Shown here: positions 23,056-31,774 of the stretch, piece after piece
How positions within the stretch are numbered: the first letter of the stretch is position 1
Layout: every line of letters begins with the position of its first letter
Assembly: GCA_018377235.1 (NCBI GenBank)
Contig: JAGZZT010000014.1
Span: 77,064 to 141,063, forward strand
DNA from: Clostridium sp.
GTDB lineage: Bacteria > Bacillota > Clostridia > Lachnospirales > Lachnospiraceae
Direction: 5' to 3'
DNA: 64,000 bases
Notes under the pieces: model-generated
Told to the model about the DNA's origin: nothing
What the model saw: the letters and a program-made list of their open reading frames with translations, nothing else
The model's database searches: none
Position numbers and translations under genes: made by a program

Positions 23056-24105
23056 ATGAACAGAGAACAGGCAAAGGGAGCCCTTGGGCTTTTAGCCGGG
23101 CTGGCACTTTTAGCCGGCTGTTTTTTTCTTGAAAAAAAAGACGCGGCCAGAGAGCCTATCACCCGCTCCGACTTCCTATTAAATACCTTCGTCACCATAT
23201 CCATCTATGATTCAGACGATGAGTCCCTTTTAGATGAGGCAATGGACCTGTGCAGGGAATATGAAAACAGGTTCAGCAAAACTATTGAGGACAGTGAAAT
23301 TTACCAGCTGAACCATCGACAGCCGGACGAAAATGTTTTTTCTCTCAGCGATGATACAGCGTCTCTTATTGAAGAAGGGCTTTTTTACAGCCGTCTGTCA
23401 GACGGGGCCTACGATCTGACAATAGAGCCTTTAAGCTCTCTCTGGGACTTTACTGGCGGACAGAACGTCATCCCGCCCCAGACGGATATTGATGCAGCTG
23501 TGTCAAGAGTAGGCTATGAGGATCTGCAGCTCGATGGAAACACCCTCACTTTCCTGTCGCCGGACACCGCTCTGGATCTGGGTTCCATTGCTAAAGGCTT
23601 CATTGCAGATCGCCTGAAGGAATATCTGGTCAGCCAGGGGGTGGAGAGCGCTATTATCAATCTGGGTGGAAACGTGCTCTGCATCGGCGCCCAGCCAAAT
23701 GGCGATCCTTTCCGCATCGGTATCCAGAAGCCCTTTGCCAGCCACAGTGAAACGGTCGGCTTTGTGGAAATCGATGATGCCTCCGTGGTATCCTCCGGCG
23801 TCTATGAGCGCTGCTTCACAGTGGATGGTAAAAATTACCACCATCTTCTGAATCCTAAAACAGGGTATCCTTATGACAACGGCCTGATTTCCGTTGTCAT
23901 TATCTGCCCGGAATCGGTGGACGGAGACGCTTTGAGTACAGCCTGTTTCTCCCTTGGCCTCGAAAAGGGTATAGAGCTTTTAGACTCCACCGAGGACGCG
24001 GCCGGCATTTTTATTACTGAAGACTATGAGCTGCATTTTTCCAAACGCGCAGCCGAGCTTTCTATCTATGACGAAGACGGAAAACCGATGAAAATCCGAA
24101 AATAA
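23056..24105 (+). CDS. apbE: FAD:protein FMN transferase, lipoprotein
   Basis: ApbE attaches FMN covalently to a threonine of extracytoplasmic flavoproteins, such as Rnf or NqrC-type subunits. The 349-residue product begins with a lipoprotein signal (LAGLALLAGC, cysteine about residue 22). Typical segments follow: LNTFVTISIYD, FSKTIEDSEIYQLN, LDLGSIAKGFIADRLKEYL with the DxGxxxKG core, IINLGGNVLCIG, and HHLLNPKTGYP. GAGGAA precedes the ATG. It is first in a plus-strand group with the NusG-II protein and the MBL-fold protein. Confidence 0.94.
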   Translation: MNREQAKGALGLLAGLALLAGCFFLEKKDAAREPITRSDFLLNTFVTISIYDSDDESLLDEAMDLCREYENRFSKTIEDSEIYQLNHRQPDENVFSLSDDTASLIEEGLFYSRLSDGAYDLTIEPLSSLWDFTGGQNVIPPQTDIDAAVSRVGYEDLQLDGNTLTFLSPDTALDLGSIAKGFIADRLKEYLVSQGVESAIINLGGNVLCIGAQPNGDPFRIGIQKPFASHSETVGFVEIDDASVVSSGVYERCFTVDGKNYHHLLNPKTGYPYDNGLISVVIICPESVDGDALSTACFSLGLEKGIELLDSTEDAAGIFITEDYELHFSKRAAELSIYDEDGKPMKIRK

Positions 24106-24133
24106 GAAAAAACTTGAAATGAGGTGACTGACT

Positions 24134-24523
24134 ATGAATTCCAATCCATCTAAGGGAGGGCAGGAAACGTCTGGAAAGCGCTGGAAAAACCATGATTTAG
24201 TCCTGGTTCTGGCTGTTCTGGCAGCCGCAGCCCTTCTCTTCGTCGGAAGAAAGGTTTTTTTCTCAGAGTCCCCTGCCGTTGTCACAGTCAGCGTGGACGG
24301 GACAGAGATTATGACTCTTGATTTAAGCCAGGACAGCGATGAAATCATAGAAAGCCCCGGCGGCGGCACAAACCGCGTGGTGATTAAGGACGGTGCGGTT
24401 CATATGGAGGAAGCCTCCTGCCCGGACAAAGTCTGCATCAAGCAGGGGGCTGTTTCTGAGACAGGACAGTCCATTGTCTGTCTGCCAAACCGCGTCATTG
24501 TAACTGTCACAGGAACTGATTAA
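24134..24523 (+). CDS. NusG domain II membrane-anchored protein
   Basis: The 129-residue product has one N-terminal membrane helix (about residues 22-42) and an extracytoplasmic NusG domain II-like barrel ending with EEASCPDKVCIKQGAVSETG and CLPNRVIVTVTG. This small family, unrelated in role to transcription factor NusG, is commonly found beside ApbE and Gx transporter genes. The two conserved cysteines in CPDKVC suggest a redox or cofactor role. It starts 28 bases after apbE. Confidence 0.87.
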   Translation: MNSNPSKGGQETSGKRWKNHDLVLVLAVLAAAALLFVGRKVFFSESPAVVTVSVDGTEIMTLDLSQDSDEIIESPGGGTNRVVIKDGAVHMEEASCPDKVCIKQGAVSETGQSIVCLPNRVIVTVTGTD

Positions 24524-24559
24524 TACCCACCAAAAGAGACTTAATAAGGAGACTTAATT

Positions 24560-25801
24560 ATGAAATCATTTAAGAAAACATGGGCCTTTTTAAAGAGCTT
24601 TTCTCTTCAGCTGGCCCTCGCCGTTCTTCTGACGGCCGCCCTCACGCTGACAGGCTGTTCCGAAGGGAAAGGAAGTTCCCCGCAGGGAAGTTCTGCGCAG
24701 CCCCCCTCCCTTCAGTCTCAGGAACAAGGCCAGGCAGGTGAAGCCCCTGAAAACGCTCTGCCGTCTGACACCCAGGTTCACTTTATCGACGTAGGACAGG
24801 GCCTTTCTGTCCTGGTGGAATCAGACGGCCATTTTCTTTTATTTGACGGCGGAGACAGAAAAGCTTCCTCTCTTGTTGTCTCCTACTTAAAGGAGCAGGG
24901 AGTAGAAACTCTGGACTATGTGATTGCCTCCCACTATGATGCAGATCACTTAAACGGCGTGGTAGGCGCTCTGAACGCCTTTCAGGTATCCCAGGTGCTG
25001 GCGCCAGACTATGAGACGGATACTAAAGTGTTCCAGTCCTTCCAGTCTGTCATAAAGGAAAAGAATATTCCGCTCTCCCATCCGGCTCCTGGAGATACAT
25101 TTACCCTGGGGAACACTTCCTTTATGGTTCTGGCTCCACAGAATAAAAGTTATCAGAACGCCAACGACTACTCTGTAGCTATCCGTCTGGCGGCGGGGGA
25201 TGTAAGCTTCCTCATCACAGGAGACGCAGAGGTAGAAAGCGAAGCTGAAATGGTAAAATCCGGACTACCTCTGGAAAGTACGGTCTACGTGGCTGGCCAT
25301 CACGGCAGCGCCAGCTCCAGCAGCTGGGATTTTCTTCAGAAAGCTGTTCCGGAATATGCGGTTATCAGCTGCGGAACAGGTAATTCCTATGGCCATCCCC
25401 ATGTGGAGACCATGGAAAAGCTGGAATCCATGGAGATCCCCGTCTTCCGCACAGACAAGCAGGGAACCATCACAGCCTTCACAGACGGGACAGATCTTAC
25501 CTGGTCGGCAGAGCCGTGCAGCGACTACTCCTCAGGAGATCCGGATGACACACCAGCCAGACCAGCCGGGTCGGATAAACCAGCTCAGCCAGATGGAGAC
25601 ACTCCGGATGAGACTGCCCCGGAAAATAGTTCCCACACCTATATTTTAAATACAAATTCCAAGCTGATCCATATGCCGGACTGCAAAAGTGCTGCAGATA
25701 TGAGTGAGGCTAACAAGCAGATATGGTCTGGAGAGTCCTATGACAAATGCCTGGAAGAACACCCAGGCTACCGGGGATGTAAAAGCTGTGATCCCCGATA
25801 G
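24560..25801 (+). CDS. Secreted ComEC/Rec2-like MBL-fold hydrolase with cysteine-rich tail
   Basis: The 413-residue product starts with a lipoprotein signal (LTAALTLTGCSEG). A serine- and glutamine-rich linker follows, then a metallo-beta-lactamase domain (about residues 70-310) with VHFIDVGQGLSVLV, the metal ligands ASHYDADHLNG, TGDAEVESE and AGHHGSASSSS. This is the hydrolase part of ComEC without its channel. After a proline/aspartate-rich spacer, the C-terminus (about residues 355-413) holds YILNTNSKLIHMPDCKSA and GCKSCDP, an Ada-like zinc-binding pattern. It may degrade extracellular DNA or another phosphodiester. Confidence 0.85.
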   Translation: MKSFKKTWAFLKSFSLQLALAVLLTAALTLTGCSEGKGSSPQGSSAQPPSLQSQEQGQAGEAPENALPSDTQVHFIDVGQGLSVLVESDGHFLLFDGGDRKASSLVVSYLKEQGVETLDYVIASHYDADHLNGVVGALNAFQVSQVLAPDYETDTKVFQSFQSVIKEKNIPLSHPAPGDTFTLGNTSFMVLAPQNKSYQNANDYSVAIRLAAGDVSFLITGDAEVESEAEMVKSGLPLESTVYVAGHHGSASSSSWDFLQKAVPEYAVISCGTGNSYGHPHVETMEKLESMEIPVFRTDKQGTITAFTDGTDLTWSAEPCSDYSSGDPDDTPARPAGSDKPAQPDGDTPDETAPENSSHTYILNTNSKLIHMPDCKSAADMSEANKQIWSGESYDKCLEEHPGYRGCKSCDPR

Positions 25802-25804
25802 ACA

Positions 25805-25845
25805 AAGAGCAGCCAGAGCCTTTTACGGCCCTGGCTGCTCTTTTA
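25805..25845 (+). terminator. Terminator of the apbE - MBL-fold group
   Basis: AAGAGCAGCCAG pairs with CTGGCTGCTCTT and is followed by TTTA, directly after the MBL-fold protein stop. Confidence 0.8.
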
Positions 25846-25897
25846 TGATATGGCTGACTACTACAGATAAAGTTTCTGCACAGACGGGTGCTGCCTT

Positions 25898-26491
25898 CTA
25901 CTGCAGCGCCTCCAGATAGGACAGCGCCGCCTTCAGGCAGCCGTCCACACCAGCCAGGCCTGTATCCAGGCATAAATGATAATTCTGAGCCTTTCCCCAG
26001 GCGCTGCCTGTATAATACTGATAATAATCCCTTCTCTTCTCATCAATCTCACGGATACGGCGCTCGGTTCCTTTTCGATCTGAACCGCCCTCAGACTCCA
26101 TAATCCGTGCTACTCTCCGATCCATCCTGGCATGAACGAAAAGGTTCACGCTGTCCTCCAGAATTCTGTCTGCGCAGCGCCCTACTATCACGCAGGGGCC
26201 GTGGGATGCCAGACGGCGGATCACGTTAGACTGAGCCACAAACAGCTGATCAGAAATCGGCACTTCATACAGGCTGGAGAGAGCCGTCGATCTCTCTCGG
26301 GCCAGATAGTCGGGAATCTCTATCCGCTCATCATACCTGCGGAAAGCCTCCTCTGCAATCTCCATATCATCAGCAGCCATGGAAATAACCTCCTTGTCAT
26401 AGAAAGGAATTCCCAGAGCCTTTGCCAGCTTCACACCCAGCTCCCGGCCTCCGCTTCCAAATTCACGGCTCACTGTAATGACTTTGTTCAT
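25898..26491 (-). CDS. Cytidylate kinase-like family protein
   Basis: The 197-residue product begins MNKVITVSREFGSGGRELGV, the P-loop form (GSGGRELG) of the cytidylate kinase-like family. It continues with GIPFYDKEVISMAA, then CVIVGRCADRIL and a DEKRRDYYQYYTGSAWG segment where true CMP kinases have the lid. These proteins are annotated as kinases of unknown substrate and are distinct from Cmk. It is monocistronic and convergent with the MBL-fold gene. Confidence 0.85.
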   Translation of the reverse strand: MNKVITVSREFGSGGRELGVKLAKALGIPFYDKEVISMAADDMEIAEEAFRRYDERIEIPDYLARERSTALSSLYEVPISDQLFVAQSNVIRRLASHGPCVIVGRCADRILEDSVNLFVHARMDRRVARIMESEGGSDRKGTERRIREIDEKRRDYYQYYTGSAWGKAQNYHLCLDTGLAGVDGCLKAALSYLEALQ

Positions 26492-26633
26492 AACGTATCC
26501 CCCTCTCTGAAACTAGTAGTAAAATTACTTTTATTATAGCGTCTGACGGAGAATTTGTACACTGGATTTCTCTGTTTTTCCGAACACATGAAAATAAAAT
26601 CGAAAAATCTTCGCAGGTCTGAACTATTCTCCC

Positions 26634-27278
26634 TTAATCCTGCACAAAAGAGTGGCTCATAATATAAAATTCTTCCTGGCTGGGCTGATAGCTCCGCTCC
26701 TTCGGTGCAAAGGTATCGTCATATTTTCTGGCCTCCTCCTCACTGATTTCCATGGCTGAACTGCCCTGATACATCCAGGTTCTTCCCTCCAGCGCTCCGG
26801 GAACCAGTTCCTTTACCATCATGGCCGCCGGATACAGACCTCCCTGTATGCTCACACTGAACTTCCTGCAGCTTTTAAAACCACAGCCTGCATAGTTGAC
26901 CGGACTTCCAAATATCACAATTGCGTCATAGCCCAGATCCAGAGCTTTTCTGAAGGAATGCTCCATCATCATTTTTCCATATCCTCTTCTCTGGTATTTC
27001 GGAAGAATGCATACTGGACCAAAGGTTAAAATCTCTTTCCTTCTGCCATCTTCTCCTGTCAGAAAAGCCTTTGTGTACATGATATTTCCAATGACAGCAC
27101 CGTTAAGCTCCAGCACAAAGTCCAGCTCTGGCATGAAATCCTCATGGTTCCGCATCACATGAACCAGATAATGCTCCACACACCCAGGCACATAGACATT
27201 ATAAAAGGCCTCCCTCGTTATCTCCTCTACCCTTTCATAGTCTCCTTTTCTCTCGTTTCGAATTACAATACGCTCCAT
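26634..27278 (-). CDS. GNAT family N-acetyltransferase
   Basis: The 214-residue product has the acetyl-CoA binding motif GPVCILPKYQRRGYGKMMME (about residues 87-106) and starts IVIRNERKGDYERVEEITRE, the usual GNAT first strand. It continues with FGSPVNYAGCGFKSCRKF, where the family binds the acceptor. The substrate is unknown. The ribosome binding site is AAAGGGA. The 127-base gap to the histidine kinase gene holds nothing I can name. Confidence 0.85.
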   Translation of the reverse strand: MERIVIRNERKGDYERVEEITREAFYNVYVPGCVEHYLVHVMRNHEDFMPELDFVLELNGAVIGNIMYTKAFLTGEDGRRKEILTFGPVCILPKYQRRGYGKMMMEHSFRKALDLGYDAIVIFGSPVNYAGCGFKSCRKFSVSIQGGLYPAAMMVKELVPGALEGRTWMYQGSSAMEISEEEARKYDDTFAPKERSYQPSQEEFYIMSHSFVQD

Positions 27279-27405
27279 AGCTGTCCCTTTCTTTTCTTTC
27301 TCAATCAGCCTGCAGATGGAAAACAGATGCTTTCTTCGTATCTTCTTCGTATCTTGTTAAACAGGCTGAATCTGACTGATTTGCGTATATCTGCTTTTGA
27401 TCTAG

Positions 27406-29232
27406 TCACGCATTTTCTGTCTCTTCTTTTCTGAAAACAGGAAAATAAATCCTGAACACAGTTCCCCGTCCCAGCTCGCTCTCCACAGTAATAGTTCCTC
27501 TGTGTTCCTCCACCATCCTATGAACCAGGTAAAGTCCCAGCCCTGTTCCCTCTCCCGACTTTCTGGTGGTGTAAAAAGGATCAAAAATCTGACTTTTTAC
27601 CTCTTCGCTCATGCCGCATCCGGTGTCAGAGAAGGTCAGCTCGTAAAATTCCTGTTCTGATTTTCCGAAAAAGAAACGATTTTCTGTCATATGTCTCCCC
27701 TTTCTCACTACGCCGCTGACTGTCAGGCGGCCTCCTGACTCTCCCATAGCGTGAAAGGCGTTGGTGCATAAATTTAATACTATCTGGTGAATCTGTGTTT
27801 CATTTCCCCACATCCAGTAGGGTTCAAATACCAAATTCATGGAAATTTCTGTCTGAGACGGCTTTCCCGATTCCGCTACCAGCATAGCTTTAGCTGCCGT
27901 CTGACTGATCAAAAGCTCCTGAAAACTCTTCTTGGCGTTCTTCCCGCTGAAGGAGGAAATCTGACCGATAATTTCCTTGGCCTTCTCAGCAGAATTTAAA
28001 ATTTCTGCAATATCGCCATAGTAGGGATTCTGCGGCTCCATTTCTGACAGCATCATAGCAGAATACCCCATAATCGGCGTCAGCAGATTGTTAAACTCAT
28101 GGGCAATTCCTCCTGTCATGGTTCCAATCAGCTGAAGACGCTGCTGATGTGCCATTGCCTCCTCCCTTTGTCTCAGCTCCTCCAGCCTCTCATTAACCTC
28201 CTTCAGACGGGCATTTTCCTTTTCCACATTTTTCTGATGAAGAAACATCTTTCCAATCAGAAGCAAAAATAATCCAAAAAAGATTACAAGAAGCACTGCT
28301 GCAGCTACAATCCTCACAATGGCTTTCTGCATGGGAAGGGTAATATCTGCATAATCAATAACAGCGCTGACAATAAGAAAATCATCTCCTATTCTGGCCG
28401 GATCGTAGGCGGAAACCTTTTTCACAGGCCTGGGCGGATCTTCGATCCACCAATAGGAATTATAAATCTCTACCCCTCCCTTTCCCTGATTCTGATGTTC
28501 AATCAGACGGGTCAAGTCTGTAAAATCCAGATCTGGATACATTTCCATCCTGCCTGCAAGCACGTTCTGGCCAATCTGTTCCTCCACCTGATGCATAAGA
28601 ATCAGCCCATCTGAAGATTTTACCATCACATACCCATTTTTGCCCATTTTTATGTCGGCAGCTGTTTTTTCGTAGATATCATTGAAGCTTAAAAGGCAGG
28701 AAAGCCTGTTTCCTTCCTGGGTCCGCTTGGAAAGCTTCAGATAGCACCAGCCATTTTCATCCTGCAGAATAGACACGGTTAAATCCGCCTCCTTCTCTGT
28801 CATAAAACTGGCTGTATGAAGCGTCAGAGGCTCCTGGTTCTCTGCCCAGCTCTCTACTCTCTGTTCAGCATTTTCCCATGCCATGCCTTCTACGCTTCCT
28901 TCTCTTCCCTCCATAAATTCCATAAGAAGCTGCGTCATCAGATTCTTATCTCCCTGTGCCGCAAGCCGTTCTGCCTCTTCAAAAAGGTCCAATCCTGTTT
29001 CCATCTCGAGATCTGACACCATCTCGTCCACAAATACTTCTATCTGCTTGGATACGCTCTCCGAAATAGAGCGCAGCTGTCCGCTCTGCATCTGAATCAT
29101 AGTCTTCTGATTGTCAGAAATCATATTTCCCACTAAAGTCAGCAAAATAGCCGCTGCTGCCAGCACAATTCCTGCTGCTGCTGCCAGATCCCTTCCGCGC
29201 TTTTTGAATGAAACGCGGCTGAAAAAAGCCAT
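27406..29232 (-). CDS. Membrane sensor histidine kinase
   Basis: The 608-residue product has an N-terminal membrane helix (about residues 17-37), a roughly 265-residue extracytoplasmic sensor domain of Cache-like character (ISESVSKQIEVFVDEMVSDL; KMGKNGYVMVKSSDGLILMH), and a second helix (about residues 307-330). A coiled coil leads into the H-box TGGIAHEFNNLLTPIMG. The ATPase domain has the N, G1 and G2 boxes LNLCTNAFHAMG, SDTGCGMSEEV and GEGTGLGLYLV. The NtrB-like H-box (HEFNN) is clear. No HAMP or receiver domain is seen. It lies downstream of the CitMHS transporter on the same strand. Confidence 0.9.
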   Translation of the reverse strand: MAFFSRVSFKKRGRDLAAAAGIVLAAAAILLTLVGNMISDNQKTMIQMQSGQLRSISESVSKQIEVFVDEMVSDLEMETGLDLFEEAERLAAQGDKNLMTQLLMEFMEGREGSVEGMAWENAEQRVESWAENQEPLTLHTASFMTEKEADLTVSILQDENGWCYLKLSKRTQEGNRLSCLLSFNDIYEKTAADIKMGKNGYVMVKSSDGLILMHQVEEQIGQNVLAGRMEMYPDLDFTDLTRLIEHQNQGKGGVEIYNSYWWIEDPPRPVKKVSAYDPARIGDDFLIVSAVIDYADITLPMQKAIVRIVAAAVLLVIFFGLFLLLIGKMFLHQKNVEKENARLKEVNERLEELRQREEAMAHQQRLQLIGTMTGGIAHEFNNLLTPIMGYSAMMLSEMEPQNPYYGDIAEILNSAEKAKEIIGQISSFSGKNAKKSFQELLISQTAAKAMLVAESGKPSQTEISMNLVFEPYWMWGNETQIHQIVLNLCTNAFHAMGESGGRLTVSGVVRKGRHMTENRFFFGKSEQEFYELTFSDTGCGMSEEVKSQIFDPFYTTRKSGEGTGLGLYLVHRMVEEHRGTITVESELGRGTVFRIYFPVFRKEETENA

Positions 29233-29263
29233 CTGAAATCCCCCCCTTTTGCATAAATTGTAA

Positions 29264-29296
29264 CAGCCGGAGATTTTCCTGTCAAATCTCCGGCTG
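29264..29296 (-). terminator. Hairpin between CitMHS and histidine kinase genes
   Basis: CAGCCGGAGATTT pairs perfectly with AAATCTCCGGCTG over a seven-base loop. No long T run follows, so it may be a partial terminator or an RNA processing site that lowers kinase expression relative to the transporter. Confidence 0.55.
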
Positions 29297-29349
29297 AAAC
29301 TGTGTTTTTCATTCTATGAGGTTTTCATTATTTTTCTTCTCTTTGTATC

Positions 29350-30657
29350 CTAGAGAATAGGCAGATATCCTGTCACAAGTCCCATTGCCATAAAGATAAC
29401 AAAGATTCCAATGCACCACTTGAAAATATAACCCTGGTACTGTGCCAGTGTAATTTCTGTCTTGTCCATTAACAGGTAGATAAATGGTACAAGCGGGCTT
29501 AAGAAATGGAAAGCCTGTCCCATGAGGGCAGCAAAACCAATATTTAAGTCTGTAAATCCATATGCCTGAGCTGTAGCTGCTAACGGCGGAAGCACTCCAT
29601 AGTAGAAGGCATCGTTATTTAACAGATATGTACCAGGTGCACTGATAACAGCGATAACAACGGCAAAGTATTTTGCCAGGGATTCCGGAATCACAGCTAC
29701 CAGGAACTCTGCGATGGCATTGGACATACCTGCATCCTCCGGTCCGTTTAAGATTCCCATTAATACTCCTGCTCCCAAAACCATCATAACTACGTTGATC
29801 ATGTCAGGAGCAATAGAACTGATGACATTTCTCTGTACCTTCTGGTTCGGATAATTTACTAACAGGGCAATGGCTGTTCCCACGCCAAAGAGGATAGCTG
29901 AGGAGGCAAGTCCCATAATAAGAGCGGCGATAATACCGGCTGTGAGCGCCAGATTAAAGAGAATGAGTTTCGGTCTCTTCCATGCCTTCTCGTCATCGGA
30001 CAGTTCAACCTTTACTGCCTGATTTTCCACATCCTTGCTGACGCCCAGGCGTTTTCTCTCCTTTAATCCCAGGTAGTAGGATACTCCGATTACATAGATG
30101 GCAGATAAAGCCATTCCCGGTACTAACGGTCCTAAAATCTCTCCTGCATCCAGATTCATGACAGACATGACTCTGGCTGTCGGGCCGCCCCAGGGAATCA
30201 GATTCATAATACAGTTCTGAAGGATGATCAGGGTTGCCAGGTAAATTTTCTTAATCTTTAACCGCTCATAAATCGGAATCATTGCTGTACAGCAAATCAT
30301 AACAGTTGTCGTTCCGTCTCCGTCCAGGGAAACAAAAGCAGCCAGTACTGCTGTTCCCACTAAAACCTTTAACGGATCTCCCTTGCACCAGGAAACAACC
30401 TTATCCACCATCGGATCGAACATTCCTGATGTCAGCATAATTCCAAAATACAGAATGGCGAAGGTCATCATGGCGAAGGTGCTGGCCACATCCTTGATTC
30501 CTGCCATGGCATACTCTAACGTATCCCATCCATATCCTGCCAGAAGTCCGAACACGATAGGGATTAGAATCAGTGACGTAAAGGGGCTTAATTTTTTTGC
30601 CATAATCAGTCCCATGAATACCACGATCATGGCAAAGCCCAGAAGCGCTAAATACAT
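29350..30657 (-). CDS. CitMHS family citrate:cation symporter
   Basis: The 435-residue product has 11-12 hydrophobic helices and the CitMHS layout: MYLALLGFAMIVVFMGLIMA at the start, VSLDGDGTTTVMICCTAMIP, IPWGGPTARVMSVMNLD and YLLNNDAFYYGVLPPLAATA. Members import citrate, often complexed to Mg2+ or Ca2+, driven by protons. Flanking two-component genes (kinase downstream, response regulator divergent upstream) suggest that its expression is controlled by a ligand sensed outside the cell. The ribosome binding site is GGAGAGAGG. Confidence 0.88.
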   Translation of the reverse strand: MYLALLGFAMIVVFMGLIMAKKLSPFTSLILIPIVFGLLAGYGWDTLEYAMAGIKDVASTFAMMTFAILYFGIMLTSGMFDPMVDKVVSWCKGDPLKVLVGTAVLAAFVSLDGDGTTTVMICCTAMIPIYERLKIKKIYLATLIILQNCIMNLIPWGGPTARVMSVMNLDAGEILGPLVPGMALSAIYVIGVSYYLGLKERKRLGVSKDVENQAVKVELSDDEKAWKRPKLILFNLALTAGIIAALIMGLASSAILFGVGTAIALLVNYPNQKVQRNVISSIAPDMINVVMMVLGAGVLMGILNGPEDAGMSNAIAEFLVAVIPESLAKYFAVVIAVISAPGTYLLNNDAFYYGVLPPLAATAQAYGFTDLNIGFAALMGQAFHFLSPLVPFIYLLMDKTEITLAQYQGYIFKWCIGIFVIFMAMGLVTGYLPIL

Positions 30658-30829
30658 ACTTTTTCCTCTCTCTCCTCTGCCGGCCTTTCCCTTTCCGGCA
30701 GAATTTATTTCTGGTTTTAAGTATATCGTCCTGTTCTTAATATCTCCTGAAAAAGTCTTAAAAAATGTTAAGATTTTCCCATATTTACACTTTTTAACAA
30801 TATTTTAGCACATTCTTAGCGGCTATTTT

Positions 30830-30858
30830 TTGCATTTTCCTGTGTTTTATGCTAGCAT
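30830..30858 (+). promoter_or_regulatory. Promoter with extended -10 before hairpin element 2
   Basis: TTGCAT and TAGCAT are 17 bases apart, with TGC before the -10 box. RNA from here would begin within the terminal stem of the hairpin element and lead to the response regulator. Confidence 0.45.
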
Positions 30859-30956
30859 CAGTGTACAAAGGGCAATACGGTCAGAATTTCTGACTCTTCG
30901 ACCTCAAGCGGAGAGAATTGCGCTATGAGGCGTGTTGCTCCTTGTACACTGACGCT
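30854..30956 (+). repeat. Large hairpin element, copy 2
   Basis: A terminal stem formed by AGCATCAGTGTACAAAG and CTTGTACACTGACGCT continues through GGGCAATACG/CGTGTTGCTCC. Inside are two small hairpins, GTCAG/CTGAC and CCTCAAGCG/CGCTATGAGG. The core ACTCTTCG, seven bases, GCGG, then AATT and CGC matches copy 1 (7872-7995, minus strand) in order and spacing, while the outer stem differs. The 389-base gap 30658-31046 otherwise holds the promoter above. It lies 90 bases before the response regulator start. Confidence 0.6.
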
Positions 30957-31046
30957 ATCGTTAGTGAAGATAAAATTGGCAGTTGTCTGCCTGCCTCTGA
31001 TGCAGATTTTAAAGTAATATAGAGAAACAGAGAGGAGGCCTCTTTT

Positions 31047-31751
31047 ATGGCTGAAGAAAAGATACTGATCGCAGATGACGATCCTGCTGTCCGCCGGCTC
31101 TTAGTCCGTGTAGTAGAATCAAACGGCTTTCAAGCCGTCACTGCCTGCGATGGAACAGAAGCCGCCCACCTGGCTTCCAGGGAATCCTTTGCCCTGATTT
31201 TATTAGATATTATGATGAATGGAAACGACGACGGTTTTCACGCCATCAAACGGCTCCGGGAAGCAGGCAACACCACTCCCATCATGGTTTTGAGCGGAAG
31301 AACCGGTGATTTCGACACACTCTACGGTCTCGATATCGGAGCGGACGACTATGTGGCCAAGCCATTTAATCCTGTGATTCTGGGCGGCAAAATCAAAGCT
31401 CTGATCCGACGAAACCAGGCGGGGAAAGAAGAAAAGGCCAGCATAATCCATGCCGGTCCCTTTTCCTATAATACCATTACCATGGAGCTTTTTAAAAACG
31501 GGACTTTTATCCCCCTCTCCTCCAGAGAACATGTGCTGATGCGGCTGTTTTTGGCCCACCCAGGCCAGGTATTCACCAAGGAACAGCTCTATGAACTGGT
31601 CTGGAACCACTCAGCTGTAGACGATAATGTTATCATGGTCTATATCAGCCATTTAAGAAACAAAATCGAAGACAATTCCAAAAATCCCTGTTACATTAAA
31701 ACGGTCTGGGGTATCGGGTACACCTTCTCCTGTCCCTCCCCCTCCGCATAA
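31047..31751 (+). CDS. OmpR/PhoB family response regulator
   Basis: The 234-residue product has a receiver domain with the acidic pair in IADDDPAV, the phosphorylated aspartate in ILLDIMMNG (about residue 53) and the conserved lysine in DDYVAKPFNP. A winged-helix DNA-binding domain with LSSREHVLMRLFLAHPGQVF and HISHLRNKIE-type helix (VYISHLRNKIED) follows. It is divergent from CitMHS and has no kinase partner on its own transcript; the nearest kinase is at 27406-29232. Confidence 0.92.
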   Translation: MAEEKILIADDDPAVRRLLVRVVESNGFQAVTACDGTEAAHLASRESFALILLDIMMNGNDDGFHAIKRLREAGNTTPIMVLSGRTGDFDTLYGLDIGADDYVAKPFNPVILGGKIKALIRRNQAGKEEKASIIHAGPFSYNTITMELFKNGTFIPLSSREHVLMRLFLAHPGQVFTKEQLYELVWNHSAVDDNVIMVYISHLRNKIEDNSKNPCYIKTVWGIGYTFSCPSPSA

Positions 31752-31774
31752 AATTTTTTCGTTTCCTGTCTGCT

